Shown one piece after another: positions 1 to 5,671 of a stretch of 7,559 nt of DNA; within the stretch, counting starts at the first letter, position 1; the number at the start of each line of letters is the position of its first letter. Source of the stretch: an uncultured Eubacteriales bacterium (lineage in GTDB: Bacteria > Bacillota > Clostridia > Oscillospirales > CAG-272); assembly GCA_900555785.1 (NCBI GenBank), contig USMO01000075.1, forward strand, positions 1-7,559, in the 5' to 3' direction. Below the pieces are notes generated by a model that was not told the origin of the DNA, did no database searches, and worked only from the letters and a program-made list of their open reading frames with translations. The position numbers and the translations under genes were made by a program.

Positions 1-59
1 AACTTGAACAGGTATGGTTTGAGGGTTGATTTTTTTGTGTGTGCTAATTTTATATAGCC

Positions 60-112
60 AAAGACGTGCTGCGTAATTCGGACACCCGATTTACGCAGCA
101 CGTCTTTGTTAT
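60..112 (+). terminator. Long hairpin, probable intrinsic terminator of an upstream gene
   Basis: The arms 60-76 (AAAGACGTGCTGCGTAA) and 91-107 are perfect 17-bp complements. After one T-T mismatch the stem continues inside with TCGG/CCGA around an ACAC loop. The right arm ends in TTT followed by GTTATT, a short T-rich tail on the plus strand, so it probably ends a plus-strand transcript from outside the window. The mirrored side is less T-rich, but the hairpin could also stop minus-strand readthrough from the vanZ-like gene. Nothing in bases 1-59 is recognisable as a gene end. Confidence 0.7.
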
Positions 113-169
113 TATGGAGTTTGCACCAACCGATCAATCAAGTTTCCTTGGAGCAAGTTCTTTGGGGTT

Positions 170-224
170 CTTAGGGGGGGTCTTTCAAGAAGCCCCCTAA
201 GCAGGGTTTGGGGTGGAGCCCCAA
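170..224 (-). repeat. Paired G/C-rich hairpins downstream of the capD-vanZ operon
   Basis: Two hairpins sit side by side just past the stop of the VanZ-like gene. The first pairs CTTAGGGGG (170-178) with CCCCCTAAG (193-201). The second pairs TTGGGG (208-213) with CCCCAA (219-224) around a 5-base loop. No clear T-tract follows on the minus strand, so this is not a textbook terminator. The composition and layout resemble the dispersed palindromic repeats common between genes in Oscillospiraceae-type genomes; that comparison is from general knowledge and was not tested. It could still end or protect the 3' end of the operon mRNA. Confidence 0.5.
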
Positions 225-232
225 GGTCTTCC

Positions 233-679
233 CTAACGCCTCAGTTTCGAGACCAGGCAGCGGATGCCGAGGAGGAGCAGAATGCCGCAGGTCGCGCCGG
301 CGGTGTCGAGCCAGACATCCCGCACCATCGGACCCCTGCCGCTGAAAATCTGCACCGTCTCATCGCAAAGCGCGGTCAGCTCACCGGCAAACCAGATGTT
401 GACGTACCATTGTACCGTACGCAAGCGCTCCAACCAAAGGAGCGCGGAAAGCTCCGCACCGAGAACAAAAAACTCGGTAAAATGCGCCAGCTTGCGCACG
501 AAAGCATGACTGATGGAATCGTTGTGAAGGATTTTGCGAATCAGATCGGTCACAAACCGGCTCTCATCGCTGGACGCAGCCTTTCCCCGAGCCGAGCGGC
601 TGAAAATGAAGACAACTGTCAGCCCAATCAAAACCCATAGCACCGCGCGCAGAATCCGCGCCTGTTTCGTCCGTTCCAT
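233..679 (-). CDS. VanZ-like family integral membrane protein
   Basis: The protein has 148 residues. A hydrophobic helix lies at about 12-27, then a loop, the motif RKLAHFTEFFVLGAEL at 62-77 opening a second helix, another helix near 92-105, the block DETVQIFSGRG at 106-116, DVWLDTAGA at 121-129, and a last helix to about 143. The R-K-x-A-H-F-x-E-F and D-E-x-x-Q-x-F-x-x-x-R...D-x-x-x-D blocks are the VanZ family signature. VanZ itself gives low-level teicoplanin resistance by an unknown mechanism. Most chromosomal relatives have no assigned role, so resistance should not be inferred here. The ATG overlaps the TGA of the dehydratase gene by one base (TGATG), so the two are one operon and probably translationally coupled. 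The ribosome site is weak (AGGTG, four bases away), which fits coupling. Confidence 0.85.
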   Translation of the reverse strand: MERTKQARILRAVLWVLIGLTVVFIFSRSARGKAASSDESRFVTDLIRKILHNDSISHAFVRKLAHFTEFFVLGAELSALLWLERLRTVQWYVNIWFAGELTALCDETVQIFSGRGPMVRDVWLDTAGATCGILLLLGIRCLVSKLRR

Positions 680-2667
680 CAGACACCTGCCGCAATCTTC
701 ATCTCTTCCGACTTCTGCGCCGTCCGGTTGACCTCCTCCGGACGGTGGAAGGTCGGAATCACCTCGTGCAGCGCCTGCTTGGCTTTTTCGTTGCTCTCGC
801 TGACCACAGCCGCGCGCAGAATCGCCAGCTTGTTTGCCAGTGCCTCCGGCGAGATCGGATCGTCCCGCTCAATGAAAATCAGACTGTTTTCGGTCTTGTC
901 CAACTCCTCGGTCTTAACCAGCAGCTCCTCGTATAGCTTCTCGCCCGGACGCAGTCCGGTCTCAATGATGTCAATGTCCCGATACGGCTCAAAACCGCTC
1001 AGACGGACCATGTTTTCTGCCAGATCCAGAATCTTCACCGGCTTGCCCATATCCAGCACAAACAGCTCGCCGTTCTTCGCTATCGCACCCGACTGCAGCA
1101 CCAGCTGGCTGGCTTCCGGAATGGTCATAAAATACCGGATGATGCGCTTGTCGGTCACCGTAATGGGACCGCCGTTCATAATCTGCCGCCGGAACAGCGG
1201 AATGACCGAACCGGCGCTGCCCAGAACGTTGCCGAACCGCGTTGCACTGAAGGTCGTGTTCGTGGACGAGTGACTGTGGCTCTGCACAATCATCTCGCAC
1301 ATCCGCTTGGTCGCGCCCATCACGTTCGTCGGGTTGACCGCCTTGTCAGTGGAAACCATCATGAAGCGCTCAACGCCGTATTTTTCGGACAGCTCCACCG
1401 CATTCAGCGTGCCGAACACGTTGTTTTCAATCGCTTCGCAGCAGTTGTGCTCCATCAGCGGCACATGTTTGTGCGCCGCCGCGTGCAGAACCACATCCGG
1501 GCGGTAAGTTGCAAAAATGCGCTCCAGCGCATTCCGGTTGCAGATGGACAAAATCTCCACCCGCAGGTCCAGCCGGTCGCCGTAAGCAATCTTCAGCTCC
1601 TGCTGAATGTCGTAAGCGCCGTTTTCGTAAACATCCAGAATCACCAGCTGCCGCGGCTGCATTTTGGCAATCTGCCGGCAAAGCTCGCTGCCAATGCTTC
1701 CGCCGCCGCCCGTAATCAGCACCACCTTGTCGCGGTAAAACGCGCTGGTCTTCTCGTCGGTCACAACAATCGGCTTGCGGAATACCAGCTCCTCAATGTC
1801 AAATTCGCGCAAATGCCGCCGTCCTTCGCCGACCTGCTGCATCACGGGATAGTCGTAAATTTTAATCTTTTTGCCAAACACTTGATATTGGTTATACAGT
1901 TCGCGCCGCTCCTCGGAACTCATGCTCGGGAGGGCAAAAATAATTTCCTGCACCCCGTAGCGATCGAGCACCGCGCGGGTGACGTCCTTTTCTCCGATAA
2001 TCGGAACATTGTAAATCTGTCTGCCGACCTTTTCTTCGTTGATGTCAATAAACAGCTTCGGTGCGTATGCCGCCGTAACCGAGTTCATCAGTTCCTCTGC
2101 CAGCGAAACGCCCACCCGACCCGCGCCGACGATTGCCACGCGAATCTTGTTGTTCTGCCGCTCGGTCCCCAGCTCGAACCCCTCGCCGGCAAACACGCGA
2201 ATCAGCGGTTCCAGAATCTTCCCCAGAACCGAATCCTTCCGGCAGCACTTGTAGGCATACCGGTAGACCATGCGCATGGCAAGGCAGATGAGCAAGCAGG
2301 TGCTGTTGACCGACAGCGACCGCAGCAGCGAAATGTGCCCGATGGGCAGCACGGTCTGCAGCACACTGTAGAGCACGGTTGCGCAGGTATCAGCCACCAA
2401 TAGCCGGATATAGCTCTGGATGCCACCGTAGCGCCAGACCTGGTCGTAAACCTTCCACACCCCGCGCATGCCGAAGATGGACGCGGTTGCAATCAGCATA
2501 TGAAGAAAAATATCGGTGTCGCTCAGATTATCCGGCGTCCCGTGGTAGACCAGGAGAAACAGAATCTCCACCACCAGGCAGATAAAAAGATCATAAGCAA
2601 CGAGTTTCCATCGGGAGTTAAAGAATCGCTTCTCCCGCGTCTGCTCGTCCTTTTGCGTCTGATTCAT
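679..2667 (-). CDS. Membrane-anchored nucleotide-sugar 4,6-dehydratase (CapD/FlaA1/PglF type)
   Basis: The 662-residue protein probably converts UDP-GlcNAc (or a related UDP-sugar) to a 4-keto-6-deoxy intermediate for capsule, exopolysaccharide or glycoprotein glycan synthesis at the inner face of the membrane. Four hydrophobic segments lie at about 22-41, 51-72, 88-108 and 116-138. A first Rossmann-like domain follows (GAGRVG 181-186), then a short-chain dehydrogenase/epimerase domain with TGGGGSIG (319-326) for NAD(P), HAAAHKHVP near 395-403, STDK at 439-442, and Met450 with Lys454. Met in place of the usual catalytic Tyr is typical of this large membrane subfamily (WbpM, PglF). RFGNVLGSAGSVIP (477-490) is also a family block. 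The length fits these homologues. I chose the ATG at 2667 because AAAGGA lies 8 bases upstream and the hydrophobic N-terminus follows; the open frame reaches 2796 but that extension is Cys-rich and unlike the family. The gene is first in an operon with the VanZ-like gene. The exact substrate is not readable from sequence. Confidence 0.93.
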   Translation of the reverse strand: MNQTQKDEQTREKRFFNSRWKLVAYDLFICLVVEILFLLVYHGTPDNLSDTDIFLHMLIATASIFGMRGVWKVYDQVWRYGGIQSYIRLLVADTCATVLYSVLQTVLPIGHISLLRSLSVNSTCLLICLAMRMVYRYAYKCCRKDSVLGKILEPLIRVFAGEGFELGTERQNNKIRVAIVGAGRVGVSLAEELMNSVTAAYAPKLFIDINEEKVGRQIYNVPIIGEKDVTRAVLDRYGVQEIIFALPSMSSEERRELYNQYQVFGKKIKIYDYPVMQQVGEGRRHLREFDIEELVFRKPIVVTDEKTSAFYRDKVVLITGGGGSIGSELCRQIAKMQPRQLVILDVYENGAYDIQQELKIAYGDRLDLRVEILSICNRNALERIFATYRPDVVLHAAAHKHVPLMEHNCCEAIENNVFGTLNAVELSEKYGVERFMMVSTDKAVNPTNVMGATKRMCEMIVQSHSHSSTNTTFSATRFGNVLGSAGSVIPLFRRQIMNGGPITVTDKRIIRYFMTIPEASQLVLQSGAIAKNGELFVLDMGKPVKILDLAENMVRLSGFEPYRDIDIIETGLRPGEKLYEELLVKTEELDKTENSLIFIERDDPISPEALANKLAILRAAVVSESNEKAKQALHEVIPTFHRPEEVNRTAQKSEEMKIAAGV

Positions 2668-2744
2668 ACAATCAATCCTTTCAAAAAGCGACAGTGCCAA
2701 CGACACCCGACAGCTGCCGCCACAGGTTCCACAGCAATGGAAAA

Positions 2745-2763
2745 GCCGGAATAAGGATCCGGC
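2745..2763 (-). promoter_or_regulatory. Leader hairpin with short T-run, possible attenuator
   Basis: The predicted leader of the dehydratase operon is about 164 bases long. It contains GCCGGA/TCCGGC (6-bp stem, 7-base loop) which, read on the minus strand, is followed directly by TTTT. A smaller hairpin (ACAGC-AAAAA-GCTGT on the minus strand, about 2812-2826) is close to the predicted 5' end. The T-run is short, so termination is uncertain. Leader hairpins are used by processive antitermination systems at polysaccharide operons in Firmicutes, but I see no diagnostic motif for one. Confidence 0.3.
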
Positions 2764-2837
2764 ACAAAGAGGATTGCGCCGCAGACCGCAGCACAATCGA
2801 CAAAAACAGGACAGCTTTTTGCTGTACAGATACTTTT

Positions 2838-2866
2838 ATTGTACCACAACCTCTCCTTTTTTTCAA
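2838..2866 (-). promoter_or_regulatory. Sigma-A-type promoter of the capD-vanZ operon
   Basis: Reading the minus strand, TTGAAA (2866-2861) and TACAAT (2843-2838) are separated by exactly 17 bases. Transcription would start near 2831, giving a leader of about 164 bases before the ATG at 2667. The match is close to consensus and no competing promoter of similar quality is nearer the gene. Confidence 0.75.
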
Positions 2867-2978
2867 TAGGAAACGGTTCTTTTTTATTTTTTCCACAATT
2901 CATATCAAAATGCAGGTCCGGTTTTGTATTGTTTTACCATTGTTATTCTGCATGTTTTGATTGATAAAAATTCTTTCC

Positions 2979-3017
2979 TGACGGTTTTCAAAAGGCAGGC
3001 TGACGGTTTGGTGACGG
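2979..3017 (+). repeat. Three phased TGACGG direct repeats
   Basis: TGACGGTTT occurs at 2979-2987 and 3001-3009, and TGACGG again at 3012-3017. The spacings are 22 and 11 bases, two and one helical turns, so all three lie on the same face of the DNA. They sit between the minus-strand capD promoter and the plus-strand mntP promoter. Phased direct repeats of this kind are typical of response-regulator binding sites of the OmpR/PhoB class; the actual protein is unknown. Chance repetition is possible. Confidence 0.35.
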
Positions 3018-3028
3018 CGAATTTTGAG

Positions 3029-3042
3029 TTAGTCGCGACTAA
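3029..3042. promoter_or_regulatory. Perfect 14-bp palindrome, candidate operator upstream of mntP
   Basis: TTAGTCGCGACTAA is a perfect inverted repeat that ends 25 bases before the -35 box of the mntP promoter. It has no T-tract and lies outside any gene, so a dimeric DNA-binding protein site is the simplest reading. A metal-responsive regulator (MntR/DtxR or MarR type) would make sense given the target gene, but the sequence does not identify it. Confidence 0.45.
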
Positions 3043-3067
3043 TCTTTGGCTTTTTTTGAAAATCGGA

Positions 3068-3096
3068 TTGACAAAACCACTCCGGCATGCTATAAT
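3068..3096 (+). promoter_or_regulatory. Consensus sigma-A promoter of mntP
   Basis: TTGACA (3068-3073) and TATAAT (3091-3096) are perfect consensus boxes with a 17-base spacer. Predicted start is near 3103, right at the 5' edge of the riboswitch. Such a strong promoter fits a gene whose output is held back downstream, by the riboswitch terminator. Confidence 0.93.
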
Positions 3097-3102
3097 AGAC
3101 GC

Positions 3103-3234
3103 ATTGAGGGAGTAGATGGCGCAGAAATGCACGGCAAGTCAACAGACTGACGGCATTCCGTCTGGCTTGTCTGGGGAGCGGCGCGCCGCTTTGATTTCGA
3201 GACTCAGATATGGGGTGCCGTATCTGGGCTTTTT
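3103..3234 (+). ncRNA. yybP-ykoY manganese riboswitch
   Basis: The leader starts with the family hallmark GGGAGTAG (3108-3115), continues with GTCAACA (about 3138-3144) and several GC-rich hairpins (GACGG/CCGTC and AGCGGCGCGCCGCT), and closes with CGAGAC-TCAG (3199-3207). The closing P1 stem pairs TTGAG (3104-3108) with CTCAG (3203-3207). This RNA class senses Mn2+ and is well known upstream of mntP genes. The CTCAG strand is shared with the downstream terminator stem. Metal binding, by stabilising P1, should therefore block termination and turn the exporter on. Class assignment rests on motifs, position and the target gene; exact helix limits are approximate. Confidence 0.88.
3203..3234 (+). 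terminator. Riboswitch-controlled intrinsic terminator (expression platform)
   Basis: The core stem is CAGATA (3205-3210) with TATCTG (3221-3226). It can extend outward to 3203-3204/3227-3228 and inward through a T-G pair and two G-C pairs. A run of five T (3230-3234) follows at once. Its left strand overlaps the 3' strand of the riboswitch P1 stem, so the two folds exclude each other. Confidence 0.85.
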
Positions 3235-3284
3235 GTTCGGGTGACGGCATCCGAACTTTTTTCTTTTGTCGGGAGGGACAAGGT

Positions 3285-3857
3285 ATGGGAATCGGGGAGC
3301 TTCTGCTTTTGGCAATCGGGCTGTCGATGGACGCATTCGCGGTCGCGGTCTGCAAGGGACTTTCGGTCGGAAAGCCGAAAAAGCAGCATTATCTGCTGAT
3401 CGGGCTATGGTTCGGCGGTTTTCAGGCGCTGATGCCGACCATCGGCTACCTGCTTGGGTCGCTGTTTGAATCCTATATTACCAGCATCGACCATTGGATT
3501 GCCTTCGGCCTGCTGCTGCTCATCGGCGGAAACATGATCCGCGAAGCCCTTTCCAAAGAGACCGACGGCGAAAAGAACGCCTCCTTTGCCCCGCTGACGA
3601 TGCTGCTGCTGGCAATTGCAACCAGCATTGACGCGCTCGCGGTCGGCATCACCTTTGCGCTTCTGCCCGATGTCAACATTGCGGCTGCGGTCTCCTTCAT
3701 CGGTGCAACGACCTTCCTGCTCTCGGCGGCCGGTCTGAAAATCGGCAGCGTGTTCGGCCTGCGCTACAAGAACAAGGCAGAATTTGTCGGCGGTCTGATT
3801 TTGATTTTCATCGGCGTAAAAATCCTGTTGGAGCATCTCGGCGTAATCAACTTCTGA
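3285..3857 (+). CDS. mntP: Manganese efflux pump MntP
   Basis: The 190-residue inner-membrane protein exports excess Mn2+ and is about the length of E. coli MntP. It shows six hydrophobic stretches in two internally similar halves, each with the same signature: GLSMDAFAV at 12-20 (Asp16) and ATSIDALAVGI at 112-122 (Asp116). These Asp residues correspond to the conserved membrane acidic residues needed for transport in the family. A short charged loop (about 89-99, KETDGEK) separates the halves. I chose the ATG at 3285 because GGGAGG lies 8 bases upstream and the family start is MxxxELLLLAIGLSMDAF; the longer frame from 3210 would translate through the riboswitch terminator. The gene is monocistronic: own promoter, Mn riboswitch in the leader, strong terminator after it. 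Confidence 0.96.
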   Translation: MGIGELLLLAIGLSMDAFAVAVCKGLSVGKPKKQHYLLIGLWFGGFQALMPTIGYLLGSLFESYITSIDHWIAFGLLLLIGGNMIREALSKETDGEKNASFAPLTMLLLAIATSIDALAVGITFALLPDVNIAAAVSFIGATTFLLSAAGLKIGSVFGLRYKNKAEFVGGLILIFIGVKILLEHLGVINF

Positions 3858-3864
3858 TCGGTTC

Positions 3865-3898
3865 CGGCATTCCGCACAGGCGGAATGCCGTTATTTTG
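3865..3898 (+). terminator. Intrinsic terminator of mntP
   Basis: CGGCATTCCGC (3865-3875) and GCGGAATGCCG (3880-3890) form a perfect 11-bp stem with the 4-base loop ACAG, followed by TTATTTTG. It begins 7 bases after the mntP stop codon. Confidence 0.92.
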
Positions 3899-3993
3899 TA
3901 TTGTTTGCCTGAAATTTTAAGAATAAGATTTGTTTTCATTCCTGATTATGAAATTCGGCAGGCACGGATCGGACGGAAAGACACAAAATAGTA

Positions 3994-4022
3994 TTGATTT
4001 TGCGGTGGATTTGTGGTACAAT
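3994..4022 (+). promoter_or_regulatory. Promoter of the TetR-family gene
   Basis: TTGATT (3994-3999) and TACAAT (4017-4022) are spaced by 17 bases, 30 bases before the ATG. GACACAAA at 3980-3987, just upstream of the -35 box, is also found in the arm of the hairpin at 4676-4708. This could be a shared recognition half-site or coincidence. Confidence 0.7.
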
Positions 4023-4052
4023 ACAGAAAGAATATTCGGAAGGAGGTGCGGG

Positions 4053-4601
4053 ATGCCAAACGATTACACCAAAGATTCCATCAAAGCGGCGTTTATTCAA
4101 CTGCTCAACGAGCGTCCGCTGAACAAGATCAGCGTCAAGAGCATTGTGGACATCTGCAACATCAGCCGCAACACCTTCTATTATCATTTTCAGGACATTC
4201 CTGGACTTTTGGAGGAGATCATTCTGGATTCTGCCAACACGCTGGTGCGGGAGAATGACACGGTGCTTTCGATGGGCGAATGCATTGAATCCGCTTTCGC
4301 ATTTGTCAAGGCGAACAAGAAGGCTGTCTACCATATTTATAATTCTGTCGATCGCGCGGCATACGAGGATTTTCTGATGAAGATGTGCGACCACACGGCA
4401 ACGCTCCTGATTCGCGAGCAGTTGGAAAGCTGGAACGTCTCCGATGCCGACCGGGACGCGCTGACCTACTTCGTCAAGTGCCAGTTCATTGGTCTTTGCA
4501 TGGACTGGACCAAAAACGGCATGAACGACGACATTGCCGACAAATACCACCGCTCCGTCAAACTGATCTCCCGGATCCCCAAGAATCTGTTCAGTTCTTA
4601 A
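4053..4601 (+). CDS. TetR/AcrR-family transcriptional regulator
   Basis: The 182-residue protein has the N-terminal TetR DNA-binding domain at about 5-55, with the helix-turn-helix in ISVKSIVDICNISRNTFYYHF (26-46). T-F-Y-Y-H-F is the family hallmark. The rest (about 60-180) is a helical ligand-binding and dimerisation region of the DhaS-like kind, too divergent to name an inducer. The ATG at 4053 is preceded by a perfect AGGAGG six bases away; the open frame reaches 3930 but that extension crosses the promoter. TetR proteins usually repress themselves and a neighbour. Candidates here are its own promoter and the promoter of the DUF308 gene downstream, both lying next to or over inverted repeats. 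Control of the ACP/ketosynthase genes is possible but only suggested by proximity. Confidence 0.93.
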   Translation: MPNDYTKDSIKAAFIQLLNERPLNKISVKSIVDICNISRNTFYYHFQDIPGLLEEIILDSANTLVRENDTVLSMGECIESAFAFVKANKKAVYHIYNSVDRAAYEDFLMKMCDHTATLLIREQLESWNVSDADRDALTYFVKCQFIGLCMDWTKNGMNDDIADKYHRSVKLISRIPKNLFSS

Positions 4602-4675
4602 CGCGGAATTTCGGGCAGCCCCTCGAAAATCAAATTTCAATTCCCATTTATCAGCATATTTTCTATTACAAAGCA

Positions 4676-4715
4676 CCCCTTTGTGTCACAAAATGTGACA
4701 CAAAGGGGCGTTTTG
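4676..4715 (+). terminator. Perfect 15-bp hairpin after the TetR gene
   Basis: CCCCTTTGTGTCACA (4676-4690) and TGTGACACAAAGGGG (4694-4708) are exact complements around an AAA loop, followed by CG and TTTTGT. It most likely ends the TetR transcript. It finishes 11 bases before the -35 box of the next gene, so the same dyad could also serve as an operator; the symmetric TGTGTCACA core would suit a dimeric repressor. Confidence 0.75.
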
Positions 4716-4719
4716 TCAG

Positions 4720-4748
4720 TTGCGGCAGAACCGTTTTTCTGGTATAAT
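4720..4748 (+). promoter_or_regulatory. Promoter of the DUF308 gene, with a dyad in the spacer
   Basis: TTGCGG (4720-4725) and a perfect TATAAT (4743-4748) are 17 bases apart. The spacer holds the inverted repeat CAGAA-N6-TTCTG (4726-4741), a typical place for a TetR-class operator. Transcription would start near 4755, leaving about 25 bases to the ATG at 4780. Confidence 0.72.
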
Positions 4749-4779
4749 GCCAACATATGAGAAGGAAAGGGGTATCTTT

Positions 4780-5355
4780 ATGCATTCTGCGATACCGATG
4801 CAAATTGCAAAACTCGGGCATGTGGTGCTGTCCGTGGCGATGATTGTTCTGGCAAGTCTGCTGTTGGCGGGGCTGCAGTTTCCGTTTACCATCTGGGAGA
4901 CGGTCTGCGGGGTGCTGCTGATTTTGCTGGCAGCCGTCAAGATTACGGGCTACGCATCCAAGGACCTTTACCGTCTCGCATTCCAGTACGATTTCGTGTT
5001 CGGCTGTGTGCTGGCGGGCGTGGGGCTGGTCTTTCTGTTCCGCCCGAATATGTCGGTCGAAATTGCCGGAACGATTCTCGGGCTGGTGATCTTCAGCGAC
5101 GGCGTGATCAAAATTCAGATTGCCCGTCACGCAAAGAAATTCGGCATTGTGCTTTGGTGGATGATTATGGCGTTTGCCGCGCTCGCGTCTGTGGGCGGGC
5201 TGTTCGTTGCAATCTATCCCTGGGCAAGAGTGGAGGTTCTGACAACGGTGATGGGGGTCATCTTCCTCATCGAGGGCATCATGAGTGCCTGCACGGTTCT
5301 GACCTCGGTGCGCGTGGTGGAATACCGCGAGCGCGGCGAGGAAACCAAATCCTGA
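4780..5355 (+). CDS. DUF308/HdeD-like six-helix membrane protein
   Basis: The 191-residue protein has six hydrophobic segments at about 12-33, 39-58, 70-88, 93-114, 121-146 and 151-172, forming three helix pairs. The repeat pattern F-x-x-x-P-x-x-S-V-E-I-x-x-x-x-x-G-L-V-I-F-x-D-G (around 86-108) and its weaker copy AIYPWARVEVLTTVMGVIFL (144-163) match the DUF308 family that includes E. coli HdeD. HdeD is linked to acid stress, but most family members have no known activity. The C-terminus is charged (EYRERGEETKS). I chose the ATG at 4780, preceded by GGAAAGGGG; the earlier in-frame ATG at 4747 overlaps the -10 box. There is no clear terminator before the ACP gene, so this gene may be co-transcribed with the ACP and ketosynthase genes. 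Confidence 0.8.
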   Translation: MHSAIPMQIAKLGHVVLSVAMIVLASLLLAGLQFPFTIWETVCGVLLILLAAVKITGYASKDLYRLAFQYDFVFGCVLAGVGLVFLFRPNMSVEIAGTILGLVIFSDGVIKIQIARHAKKFGIVLWWMIMAFAALASVGGLFVAIYPWARVEVLTTVMGVIFLIEGIMSACTVLTSVRVVEYRERGEETKS

Positions 5356-5368
5356 CGGTCATAACACC

Positions 5369-5402
5369 TTGTTGTGATAACAATAGATACAATTTTTATA
5401 AT
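5369..5402 (+). promoter_or_regulatory. Possible promoter/operator before the ACP gene
   Basis: A 66-base gap separates the DUF308 and ACP genes. It contains TATAAT (5397-5402) and TACAAT (5388-5393), but no good -35 box at 16-18 bases from either. The nearest is TTGTGA (5372-5377), 19 bases from TATAAT. TTGTT-GTGAT-AACAA (5369-5383) is an inverted repeat over this region and could be an operator. No terminator is visible, so readthrough from the DUF308 promoter is equally likely. Confidence 0.35.
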
Positions 5403-5421
5403 AAAAGAGAGGACTACTACC

Positions 5422-5667
5422 ATGAACGCAAACGAAGTAAAAGCAAAAATCAAAGAGATGCTCTGTGACAGACTCGGCATTGACGCCGGCGCGCTGGAAT
5501 ATGACACGCCCCTGTTCAACGACGGCATCGGTCTGGATTCCATCGACTCCCTGGAAATCATCTCCGCGATTGACGAGGAATACGGCGTTCCGATGACCGG
5601 TGTCGGCAAGGAGCATTTTCGGAACATCGACGCGCTGGCGGCATACGTCGTTGCGCATGCGGAGTGA
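5422..5667 (+). CDS. Acyl carrier protein (stand-alone, specialised type)
   Basis: The 81-residue acidic protein is one phosphopantetheine-binding domain. Ser40 in GLDSIDSLEI (37-46) is the attachment site for the 4'-phosphopantetheine arm that carries the growing acyl chain. The context LFNDGIGLDSIDSLEI differs from the housekeeping AcpP form (ADSLDTVEL). As I recall, it resembles ACPs of aryl polyene and related type II polyketide/fatty acid clusters, which often have an LFGEGLGLDSIDALEL-like block. The ATG at 5422 has AGAGAGGA 8 bases upstream; the frame opens at 5374 but has no ribosome site there. The ketosynthase gene starts 4 bases after the stop, so this is most likely its dedicated carrier. 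Which pathway it serves is not fixed by the window. Confidence 0.95.
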   Translation: MNANEVKAKIKEMLCDRLGIDAGALEYDTPLFNDGIGLDSIDSLEIISAIDEEYGVPMTGVGKEHFRNIDALAAYVVAHAE

Positions 5668-5671
5668 TCGG

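Noticed and set aside
1..57. Possible C-terminal ends of an upstream gene (frames ending at TAG 55-57 or TGA 27-29)
   Set aside because: Only 8 to 18 codons are visible, no motif is recognisable and the frames cannot be told apart, though the terminator at 60-107 implies some plus-strand gene ends nearby.
233..679. Glycopeptide resistance gene vanZ
   Set aside because: Family membership is clear, but there are no vanA/H/X or vanR/S neighbours and most VanZ-like proteins have no resistance role.
1270..2403. 377-codon plus-strand open frame opposite the dehydratase gene
   Set aside because: It is a shadow of the strongly supported minus-strand gene: His/Asn/Gln-rich, no domain motifs, no ribosome site.
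2668..2796. N-terminal extension of the dehydratase to the upstream ATG
   Set aside because: The extra 43 residues are Cys-rich and unlike the family, while the ATG at 2667 has a good ribosome site and gives the usual protein start.
3177..3194. AGCGGCGCGCCGCT palindrome as an independent operator
   Set aside because: It lies inside the riboswitch RNA and is explained as one of its hairpins.
3936..4676. 246-codon minus-strand open frame opposite the TetR gene
   Set aside because: The plus strand has a consensus ribosome site, promoter and TetR domain; the antisense frame has none of these.
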